NCBI GenBank assembly: GCA_019347795.1
Contig: JAHWKS010000150.1
Span: 1 to 9,030 of the forward strand
Length of the DNA: 9,030 nt
Direction of reading: 5' to 3'
Origin: Planctomycetota bacterium
GTDB lineage: Bacteria > Planctomycetota > Planctomycetia > Pirellulales > Pirellulaceae
In this document: one piece after another, positions 1 through 6,500 of the stretch
How the letters are laid out: each line of letters starts with the position of its first letter
Numbering within the stretch: position 1 is the first letter of the stretch
Made by a program: the position numbers and the translations under genes
The notes under the pieces: generated by a model
Databases searched by the model: none
What the model saw: the letters and a program-made list of their open reading frames with translations, nothing else
What the model was told of the DNA's origin: nothing

Positions 1-1
1 C

Positions 2-271
2 GAAGCTTGGCGCGACGGACGGCTCGCGGGCGGCGTGTTCGGCGTGGCGGTGGGAGGACTCTTCGCCGCCGAGTCGATGTTCCACCGCGAGACCGACGCC
101 TCGAAAGTCGCCCTCGCGCACCTGGTCGAGCACCTCCGCGGTCGCGGCTACTTGCTGCTGGACATCCAGGTGCTCACCTCCCACACCGCCCGTCTCGGAG
201 CCACCGAGATTCCCCGCGCCGAGTACCTGGAGCGGTTGGGCGAAGCGGTCAACCGACGTGTCTCGTTTTGA
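2..271 (+). CDS. aat: Leucyl/phenylalanyl-tRNA--protein transferase, C-terminal part (5' end outside window)
   Basis: This cytoplasmic enzyme transfers Leu or Phe from aminoacyl-tRNA to proteins with an N-terminal Arg or Lys, marking them for ClpS/ClpAP degradation (N-degron pathway). The frame is open from base 2 and ends in TGA at 269-271, giving 89 residues; the family is usually 200-240 residues, so the N-terminal half or more lies upstream. Visible family motifs are GGVFGVAVGGLFAAESMF near the start, then DASKVALAHLVEHL, then LLLDIQVLTSHTARLGA and EIPRAEYLERL near the end. These align well from memory with the E. coli protein ([48 protein letters not shown]). The tail after EYLERL is short. 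An internal GTG at 35 is not the real start, because the family motif continues upstream to the window edge. The next gene is convergent. Confidence 0.95.
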   Translation, partial: EAWRDGRLAGGVFGVAVGGLFAAESMFHRETDASKVALAHLVEHLRGRGYLLLDIQVLTSHTARLGATEIPRAEYLERLGEAVNRRVSF

Positions 272-366
272 GCCTGCCGCGAACGACGGCGTTCCGAACC
301 GCACGGATGACACGGCACGGCATTGCGAATCACGGCGCCTGCCATTCGACGGCTCAGGGGGATCCA

Positions 367-418
367 AATGCTGAAAGCGTTTCATTCCACAGCCCAGCGT
401 CGCGCAGCGCAACCTGGG
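367..418. repeat. Degenerate palindromic intergenic repeat, left part
   Basis: The gap 272-498 holds no credible gene. This part contains two imperfect palindromes. The first is around 367-386: GAAA and TTTC around a GCG loop, flanked by AAT and ATT. The second is CCCAG at 393-397 pairing with CTGGG at 414-418 around a GC-rich centre. From memory, similar paired palindromes with 'CCCAG(G)GT..GCGCAGCGCAACC(C)TGGG' recur between genes in planctomycete genomes; here the arms look decayed. That identification is recollection and needs a genome-wide search. Bases 272-366 show nothing I can name. Confidence 0.45.
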
Positions 419-445
419 ACGGCAAGCACCCTCCAAACAATTCCC

Positions 446-505
446 ACCCTGAAAGGGTTGCGCAACATGAATCGCCGGTCCTGCCTTGTACAACCCTTTC
501 AGGGT
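446..505. repeat. 15-bp perfect inverted repeat (REP-like); right arm contains the stop codon of the leftward gene
   Basis: The left arm ACCCTGAAAGGGTTG (446-460) is exactly complementary to the right arm CAACCCTTTCAGGGT (491-505), with a 30-base loop. Each arm is itself a small palindrome (CCCTGAAAGGG). The right arm runs into the neighbouring leftward gene: its TGA stop is bases 501-499, inside the arm. The element sits between convergent genes, where it could act as a bidirectional transcript end, although no U-tract follows. The CCCTGAAAGGG core resembles REP-type repeats of planctomycetes (recollection). The pairing itself is read directly from the sequence. Confidence 0.75.
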
Positions 506-2277
506 TCCTGGTCCTGGTCGGCGAGCGTCATGTCGAAGTAGCCGATCATCATCTCTTCCCACGTCTGATCGCCCCAGCGGACTTCGACGGTCGGATCGGG
601 GTTCGCGAGGTTCTCCTCCGAATTGTCGAAGTGGGCCACGCAGTGCAGCTTCGTCCCCGCCGGCATCGGCTTCGGCTCGGCGAAGATGTACGAGTTCTGC
701 CAGTTGAAATCGTACCGCGGGACGTCCAAGAGCACTTCGCGGTCGCCGTCGGGGTAAATCGCTGTGTAGCGGAACGACTTGCCGCGGAGGTGCATGTGCG
801 GGAACATCGCCAGCATCAGCGAGTCGCGGGAAAACGTGTGCGTCGCCTCCAGCCGATAGTTCGGGTCGCCGGGCGGGATGCGGATGCGGCGATTGACCGC
901 GTTTTGCGTCACCACTTCTTGCTTGACCGTGGCCGGGTCGGCGAAGATCAGCCCCACGCTGCTGATGTCCTCCTGCGGCGTTCCGTTGGGTGTGTAGTGA
1001 AGCTGGAACACCAGCCGCGATCCGGCGGGGACGAACTTCGCCCTTCCCTCGGGCAGGATCATCGGCCGGGCGCCGGGCGCCGTGGCGGCCAGCCACTTGG
1101 AGTCCAGGTCGCCATGGGCCTCCTGCTTCTTCGACCCCGGCTTCATCGCCGCCACGATGATGTGATGCACCACGGCGCGGTTCCCCGGCCGGCACTCGGC
1201 CGCCTGGATCCACTTGTCCTCGGTGAAGCCGGGATCGACGATGAAGTACTGATACTTCACCTCTCCCTCGGGCGGAACCTGGAACGGCTTCTCCGCCATG
1301 AGGACGATCAGGTCCGGCTCGCCGATCCGCCAGCCCTGGACGAACACGCGCGGCGGCGGGGCCTCGCTCGGATCGCCTTCCGGGGCGCCGGCGTCCACCC
1401 AGCGGTAGATCAGCTCTTTCTCTTCGTCGGTGAGGCGGGCGTCGTTCACGAAGTCGCCATGCTCGGGGCTGGCGTGCCAAGGGGGCATCCGCTGCTCGTG
1501 AACCACCTCGGCGATCATCTCGGCCCAGCCGGCTGCTTCGTCGTATTCGGTGAGCGAGAAGGGGCCGATCTCGCCGGGGCGGTGACACTCGACACATCGC
1601 TTCTGCAGGATGCGGCTGATCTGCCGGGAGTACGTCACTTGGCTGTGTTCCTGCGTCGGCAGCACGCGACCGATGAGGCAGCCCACCGGCTCCGTGTACG
1701 GCGTGGCGATTTCCTTCCCGGCCACGAGCGATTCGATCGCCTCCGAAAGATACTCGCGCTCGACCTTCGGCTTCTGCAGGCCGTAGGTGTATTGGTCGTC
1801 GATCCGGCCGTGATAGCGGACCCGCCGCTCGCGATCCAGCACGAACACCTCGGGCGTGCGGGCGGCGCCGAACTGATCCGCTACGGCGTTCCCGGGATCT
1901 TTGAGCATGGGAAAGTTGATGTCGTTCACGCGGGCGAAATGCTCCAGCTCCGCCAGCGAATCCTGCTGGTTCGAGTTAACGGCCACAAGCTGCACGCCCC
2001 GATCCTGAAGTTCCTTCTGGATCTCGACCAGCCGCGGAGCGTAGAGGCGGACAATGGGGCACTCGGTCCCCAGGAACAGCACCGCGACAACCGGCGAGTC
2101 GTCGAAGTCGGCCAGCCGCCACTGGCGGCCGCGGAAATCGGGCAGCGTGAATCCCTCAATCCGCCGCCCCACCGCGCTGCCGGAGGCGTCTTCCTTGTCT
2201 GCGCCGCGGGCGGCCGTCGCGCCGACAATCGCCGCCGCAAGAACCAGAACGGCCGCCAAAGTCCGTGGAAACTTCAT
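499..2277 (-). CDS. Exported redoxin / cytochrome c / copper type II (PHM-like) monooxygenase fusion protein
   Basis: Predicted 592-residue protein acting outside the cytoplasmic membrane; its substrate is unknown. An N-terminal signal peptide (residues 1 to about 25, hydrophobic LAAVLVLAAAIVGATAA, then ARGA) decides the start: ATG at 2277 rather than the in-frame upstream starts to 2526, which would bury it behind 83 residues. The redoxin (AhpC/TSA-like) domain spans about 37-190. It has a single Cys, C73, in LGTECPI in place of CxxC, and a TPEVF cis-proline site at 141-145. A cytochrome c-like segment follows at about 214-300 with CVECH (228-232) for covalent heme and a candidate axial Met in RMPPW. 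From about 313 to the end it resembles peptidylglycine hydroxylating monooxygenase: HH 371-372 and H427 match the first copper site, and H494 and H496 (PHMH) with M576 or M577 (WEEMMIGYF) match the second. All copper ligands are present. The 3' end lies in a palindromic repeat. No clear Shine-Dalgarno is seen. Confidence 0.88.
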   Translation of the reverse strand: MKFPRTLAAVLVLAAAIVGATAARGADKEDASGSAVGRRIEGFTLPDFRGRQWRLADFDDSPVVAVLFLGTECPIVRLYAPRLVEIQKELQDRGVQLVAVNSNQQDSLAELEHFARVNDINFPMLKDPGNAVADQFGAARTPEVFVLDRERRVRYHGRIDDQYTYGLQKPKVEREYLSEAIESLVAGKEIATPYTEPVGCLIGRVLPTQEHSQVTYSRQISRILQKRCVECHRPGEIGPFSLTEYDEAAGWAEMIAEVVHEQRMPPWHASPEHGDFVNDARLTDEEKELIYRWVDAGAPEGDPSEAPPPRVFVQGWRIGEPDLIVLMAEKPFQVPPEGEVKYQYFIVDPGFTEDKWIQAAECRPGNRAVVHHIIVAAMKPGSKKQEAHGDLDSKWLAATAPGARPMILPEGRAKFVPAGSRLVFQLHYTPNGTPQEDISSVGLIFADPATVKQEVVTQNAVNRRIRIPPGDPNYRLEATHTFSRDSLMLAMFPHMHLRGKSFRYTAIYPDGDREVLLDVPRYDFNWQNSYIFAEPKPMPAGTKLHCVAHFDNSEENLANPDPTVEVRWGDQTWEEMMIGYFDMTLADQDQEP

Positions 2278-2406
2278 GAGGGTCCGAAAGAAAAGGAAAG
2301 GAGCATGTCTCAATCGCCGGCGTCCTTGCCCGGCCACACCAGTTAAACCCAGCGACCCCGCGGCGGGTTTCACGGAAAACCGGGAGATTTTGTCTCGTCT
2401 ACAGCC

Positions 2407-2444
2407 GCCTGCAGGGGTCGGGAGTCTTTTTCGGCCCCTGCGGC
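2407..2444. other. Alternative stem-loop overlapping the long inverted repeat
   Basis: GCAGGGG (2411-2417) pairs with CCCCTGC (2435-2441). Beyond a one-base bulge (T2410) the stem extends with GCC (2407-2409) against GGC (2442-2444), making a 10-bp stem with a 17-base loop. It uses bases 2415-2436, the left arm of the longer repeat, so the two structures exclude each other. In the leftward transcript it would form after the distal arm of the long repeat has been made. No U-tract follows, so a simple terminator is unlikely. Whether switching matters is inference. Confidence 0.45.
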
Positions 2445-2486
2445 AACTACATCGTAACCACGTTGGCCGAAAAAGATTCCCGACCC
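2415..2486. repeat. 22-bp near-perfect inverted repeat in the leader of the redoxin/PHM gene
   Basis: The left arm 2415-2436 (GGGTCGGGAGTC then TTTTTCGGCC) pairs with the right arm 2465-2486 (GGCCGAAAAAG then ATTCCCGACCC) at 21 of 22 positions, with a 28-base loop. The one exception is G2424 opposite T2477: a G-U pair in rightward RNA, a C-A mismatch in leftward RNA. It lies between the predicted leftward promoter (2602-2631) and the ATG at 2277, so it would be in a roughly 320-base 5' leader. Candidate explanations are a mobile palindromic repeat (MITE or REP-like) or a regulatory RNA hairpin; sequence alone does not decide. No transposase is nearby. Confidence 0.75.
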
Positions 2487-2601
2487 GTCTGCGCTCAAAG
2501 TAAGGCTGGAAGCCGGATATTTCCACCCCAACTGAGGAGCAGAGGGGGGCGCAAGCCGATGAGGAAGGGACCGCGGAAAAGCGGCGTCGGCTGTCACCCC
2601 T

Positions 2602-2631
2602 ATTATACAGATGGGATGTTCAATATGTCAA
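2602..2631 (-). promoter_or_regulatory. Sigma70-type promoter for the leftward redoxin/PHM gene
   Basis: On the minus strand, a perfect TTGACA (2631-2626) and a perfect TATAAT (2607-2602) are separated by 18 bases. Transcription would begin near 2595, about 318 bases upstream of the ATG at 2277. The site sits in an AT-rich patch within otherwise GC-rich DNA. An exact match at both hexamers is unlikely by chance here, but planctomycete promoters are poorly characterised, so activity is inferred. Confidence 0.6.
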
Positions 2632-2645
2632 GTCCGCCCTTATTT

Positions 2646-2654
2646 TGATATAAC
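2646..2654 (+). promoter_or_regulatory. Candidate extended -10 promoter for the ABC transporter operon
   Basis: TGA-TATAAC on the plus strand matches the extended -10 pattern TGn-TATAAT with one mismatch in the hexamer. No good -35 is seen; the expected position (about 2626-2631) coincides with the -35 of the leftward promoter. Transcription would begin near 2661, about 200 bases before the ATPase start. The two promoters would be back to back and could compete for polymerase or share a regulator. Confidence 0.35.
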
Positions 2655-2732
2655 TTCATAACGACTTACTTCACATGATTCATTACAGAACGTGGCGATT
2701 CGCCAACGAATTTGCTCGGTTCCGCCGCCTCC

Positions 2733-2753
2733 GGAAAAATTTTGGAAAAATTT
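2733..2753. other. Two A-tracts in 11-bp phase upstream of the ABC operon
   Basis: GGAAAAATTT occurs at 2733-2742 and again at 2744-2753, one base apart, giving an 11-bp period close to one helical turn. A/T tracts repeated in phase with the helix are known to curve DNA. The pair stands out against GC-rich flanks between the candidate rightward promoter and the ATPase gene. A regulator-binding direct repeat is the alternative reading. Apart from this and the features listed above, the non-coding stretch 2278-2859 shows nothing else I can name. Confidence 0.4.
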
Positions 2754-2850
2754 CGACCGCGCGGCTCGCCGATGAGCCGGCGCCCTCAACTTGTCTCGCC
2801 GCGCCGATCATTCCAGAATGAAGCCGCGGCTTCTTTGCATCCACTGCATG

Positions 2851-2854
2851 AGGG
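2851..2854 (+). promoter_or_regulatory. Shine-Dalgarno-like AGGG that favours the GTG start at 2860
   Basis: AGGG lies 5 bases before GTG 2860. The two upstream in-frame ATGs (2818 and 2848) have no purine-rich sequence at a suitable distance. Starting at 2860 also gives the usual N-terminus of the family (MAELVVDNVVKEY). Confidence 0.45.
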
Positions 2855-2859
2855 CGTCC

Positions 2860-3531
2860 GTGGCGGAGTTGGTGGTTGACAACGTCGTGAAGGAATATCC
2901 CACGCCGGCCGAGCCGCTGCGGGTGCTCGGGGGCGTCTCGTTTGAGCTGCAGTCCGGGGAGAATCTGGCGATCCTCGGCCCCAGCGGATCGGGCAAGAGC
3001 ACGCTGCTGCACGTGATCGGGGGGCTGGAGCCGCCCACCTCGGGCACGGTGATGCTCGACAAGCAGGATCCGTTCACCCTCGGCGAGCGGGAGCTGGCCC
3101 ACTTTCGTAACCGAAACATCGGCTTCATTTTTCAGGAGCATCACCTGCTGCCGCAGTTGAACGTGCTGGAGAACGTGCTGCTGCCGACAATCGCCGAGGG
3201 AAAGCCCGACGCCGCGGTCCGCGACCGGGCCCGCGATCTCCTGGAGCGGGTCGGGCTTTCCGGCCGCCTCACGCATCGGCCGGCGGAGCTTTCCGGCGGA
3301 GAGCGGGAGCGGGTGGCGGTGGCCCGCTCGCTCATCCGCAACCCGGTGCTGCTGCTGGCCGACGAGCCGACGGGCAATCTCGATCGCAAGAACGCAGTTT
3401 CCGTCGGAGAGCTGCTCTTGGAGTTGCAAAAGCAAGAGAACACGATGCTGATCGTCGTCACGCACAGCCTGGAGTTGGCCGATATGCTCGCGCGACGGGT
3501 AGAATTGGAAGATGGCGTGATTGTGGTGTAA
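2860..3531 (+). CDS. ABC transporter ATP-binding protein, LolD/MacB family
   Basis: Cytoplasmic ATPase subunit, 223 residues from GTG 2860, matching the 220-235 typical of LolD. All nucleotide-binding motifs are intact: Walker A GPSGSGKST (40-48), Q-loop Q92 in IFQEHHLLP, signature LSGGE (144-148), Walker B LLLADEP with catalytic E169 (164-170), D-loop NLD (173-175) and switch His H202 in VVTHS. The signature continues as ERERVAVARSL, with Glu where LolD usually has Gln. Start choice: GTG 2860 has an AGGG just upstream and gives the family-like N-terminus; ATG 2848 (4 residues longer) and ATG 2818 (14 longer) remain possible. The permease gene follows after 67 bases on the same strand, so the two should form one transporter that couples ATP hydrolysis to movement of its periplasmic part. 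LolD in the strict lipoprotein-sorting sense is not proven, so no symbol is given. Confidence 0.92.
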   Translation: MAELVVDNVVKEYPTPAEPLRVLGGVSFELQSGENLAILGPSGSGKSTLLHVIGGLEPPTSGTVMLDKQDPFTLGERELAHFRNRNIGFIFQEHHLLPQLNVLENVLLPTIAEGKPDAAVRDRARDLLERVGLSGRLTHRPAELSGGERERVAVARSLIRNPVLLLADEPTGNLDRKNAVSVGELLLELQKQENTMLIVVTHSLELADMLARRVELEDGVIVV

Positions 3532-3547
3532 TGACGCGGTACGGCGC

Positions 3548-3563
3548 GCGGGGCAAGCCCCGC
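3548..3563. repeat. GC-rich palindrome between the ATPase and permease genes
   Basis: GCGGGGC (3548-3554) and GCCCCGC (3557-3563) pair perfectly around AA; as RNA this would be a 6-bp stem with a CAAG loop. It occupies the 67-base gap between two co-directional operon genes. No U-tract follows, so it is not an obvious terminator; it could tune the ratio of the two products or protect the upstream message. From memory, GGGGC-AA-GCCCC palindromes recur between planctomycete genes. Confidence 0.55.
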
Positions 3564-3598
3564 CGCTAAACGGCCCTGACTCCTGGTATTGGAATTCC

Positions 3599-6500
3599 GT
3601 GTCCTTTTGGCGAATCATTGTTCGCAGTCTTGGCTTTCATTGGCGAATCAACTTCGCGGTTGCGCTCGGCGTGGCGGCGGCGACGGCGGTCTTGACCGGC
3701 GCCCTCTTGGTGGGCGATTCGGTCCGCGGCAGTTTGCGCGAACTGACGCTCGATGGGCTGGGCCGCATCGATGAGGCGCTCATCACCGATCGTTTCTTCC
3801 GCCGCGAATTGGCCGCGGAATTAGAAGCCAACGATGCGTTCCAGCAATACTTCGACTCCGCGACGCCCGCCATCGTGTTTCCGCGAGCCACGGTGGAGCG
3901 ATCGGCGGAAGACTGGCTTCGGCTGGCCGGCGGAATCACCGCATTAGGCGTGACGTCGGAGTTTTGGGAGCTCGGCTCCGAAGGCGGTCCGAGGCCGCAG
4001 CGTCTGCCGGCCGAGGGGGAGGTGATTCTCAATCGGCCGCTCGCCGACGAACTCGGCGCCGAGGTGGGCGATGCCGTTACTGTGCGGCTGGTGAAAGCGG
4101 AGCAGGCCCCGGCGGATAGTCCGCTGGGGCGCAGATCCGATCGCACCCGCAGTCTGCCGAACCTGGAGGTGATCGAGATTCTCCCAGCCGAGGGACTCGG
4201 CCGTTTCAGCCTGCGTCCCAGCCAGCATATGCCTCGCAATGCTTATTTGTCGATGGACGTGTTGCAGGATGCGCTCGATCAGGAGGAGCGGGTGAACGCG
4301 ATCCTCGCGGCCGGTCGTTCGCCGGATGAGCCGCCGAGCGAAGTAGCGAGCCGGGCGCTGGACGAGGCGCTTGAGCCAACGCTGGCGGATTATGGCTTTT
4401 CGCTCGATCACGTGGTCCGTACGTTTCAGCCGAGCGAGGAGGCGCCGGAAGAGACGATCTTCGATTACTACAATTTCACCACTGATCGCATGGTCTTCGG
4501 CGATGCGGCGGCGGCCGTCGCCCGCGAAGCCTTCGCGCCGTACGGCGCGCAGCCGGTGCTGACGTATTTGGCGAACCTCATCGAAAAGGCGCCGGAGGAC
4601 GATTCGCAAGTCTCCGAGGAAGCGACGCGGATTCCCTACTCGATGATCTCGGCCCTCGACCCGACCCAAGAACTCGGTCCGCTGATGAACGAAGCCGGGG
4701 AGCCGCTTACGTTGGCCGATGACGAGGTCGTGCTGGTCGATTGGGCCGCGGAGCAGCTCGACGCGGAGGTCGGCGACAGGATCCGCGTCTCCTATTTCGC
4801 CCCGGAGACCACGCACGGGCAGACGACGGAACTGACGGCCGATTTCCGCCTCGCGGCGATTGCCCCGCTCACCGCGCCGTCGGAGCCTTACACCCGCCGC
4901 CGGCCGGCGCAGTACGACGAGCGTCCGCGATTGACTAACGATCCCGACCTGACGCCCGTGGTGGAAGGCTTGACCGATCAAGCGACGATCGACAATTGGG
5001 ACGCCCCCTTCCCCATGCCGTACCGCGTGCGGCCGGTGGATGACGATTACTGGCAGGACCATCGCACCACGCCCAAGGCCTACATCTCGCTGAGCAAGGG
5101 GCAGGAGCTGTGGGGAAGCCGCTTCGGCGATCTCACATCCTTTCGCATCCCGGCGTCCAAGGTTCCGGATGGCGATTCGGCGGAGGAGGTGCTCGAAGCG
5201 GCGTTCTTAAACCAGCTCGAAGAAAGCGGCGAGGATCTCGGCTTCACGTTCAGGCCGATCAAACGCATCGGCCTGGAGGCGGCCAAGGGCACAACGCAGT
5301 TCAACTTTCTGTTCATCGGCTTCAGCTTTTTCATCATCGCCGCGGCGGTGATGCTCACGGCCTTGCTCTTCCGACTCGGCCTGGAGCGGCGGGCCCGCGA
5401 GGTCGGCCTGCTGCTGGCCGTGGGAACGCCGCGCGGCAAGGCGACCTGGCTCTACGTGACCGAAGGCGTCGCGGTCGCGGCGATCGGCGGCGTGCTGGGC
5501 GTGGCGGCCGGAGTCGGCTACGCGTGGCTGATGCTCGTCGGCCTTCGCACCTTGTGGCTCGAAGCGATCGTCACGCCGTTCGTCAATTTGCACGTCAGCG
5601 GGATGAGCCTGTTGATCGGCTACATCAGCGGCGTTCTCGTCTCGGCGTTGACCATCGCCTGGACCGCCCGACGGATGCAGCGGGTTTCCGTTCGCCGCTT
5701 GATGAGCGGTCAAGCGACCGAGGCGCCGACCGCGGCGCAGAACCGCCGTCGCTTGGCCGAGTGGATCTCCGCCGGACTGCTGGCGATCGCAATTGCCCTG
5801 GCGATCCTCGCGACGCAGCTTCGCGGCGAAGCGCAGGCGGGCGCCTTCTTCGGCGGCGGCGCCGCAGTCCTGGCGGCGGCGCTCACCTTCCTCTGGGCAG
5901 GGCTTCGCCGCGGAGGTCGGGCCGCGGCGGCAAGCTACTCGCTCTCGGGCCTGGCCGCTCGCAACGCCGGCCGCAATCCGCTGCGGAGCACGCTCACGAT
6001 CGGACTGACCGCTACCGCGTGTTTCCTGATCGTGGCGATCAGCGCCTTCCGCATGGCGCCGACGGCCGAGGGAGTCGGCGGCTTCGACCTGATGGCCGAG
6101 AGCGATCGCCCGTTGTTCACGGATCTCGACGATCCCCAGCAGCGGCCCGACGTGCTGGGCCGCGATGCTCCGCTGTTGGACGGCGGGGCCGTGCTGTCGC
6201 TACGTCTCAAGCCGGGCGAAGACGCCAGTTGCCGCAATATCTACCAGACCACGCGTCCACAGGTGGTCGGCGTCACGCCGCAACTTTACGAGCGGTTCTC
6301 CCAGCCCGGCGTGCAGCACTTCGCCTGGTCGGCCTCCGCGGCCGAGACGGAGGCGGAGCAGGCGAACCCCTGGCTCGTGCTCCGCCGCCCGCTTGAGCCG
6401 GGCGACGACGCCGTGCCGATGGCGCTCGACAAAAACACCGCCATGTACAGCCTGCACCTGATGAAAGGCGTGGGGGAAGAATTCACCGTCACGTACGACG

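Noticed and set aside
272..505. CRISPR-like array
   Set aside because: The repeats are inverted, not regularly spaced direct repeats, and there are no spacers or cas genes.
7..2346. Plus-strand open frame of 779 codons
   Set aside because: It runs through aat in another frame and then antisense through the whole redoxin/PHM gene. Its composition is Arg/Leu/Val/His-rich as expected of a GC-rich shadow, with no recognisable domain.
2407..2486. Intrinsic terminator at the leader inverted repeat
   Set aside because: No run of U follows either stem in the leftward direction, and the T-run at 2427-2431 is inside a stem arm.
2278..2526. N-terminal extension of the redoxin/PHM protein to 2526
   Set aside because: It would place 83 basic, low-complexity residues ahead of a clear signal peptide and would translate the inverted repeat. 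The ATG at 2277 explains the exported domains better.
2683..3618. Minus-strand open frame of 311 codons
   Set aside because: It is antisense to the ABC ATPase gene, whose motifs are complete; the frame has His/Gln/Arg-rich shadow composition.
3944..5062. Minus-strand open frame of 372 codons
   Set aside because: It is antisense to the permease gene, with no domain signature and an extreme Arg content.
5110..6396. Plus-strand open frame of 428 codons inside the permease gene
   Set aside because: It is an out-of-frame overlap, very rich in Arg, Gly and Asp. The permease frame carries the membrane helices and FtsX motifs.
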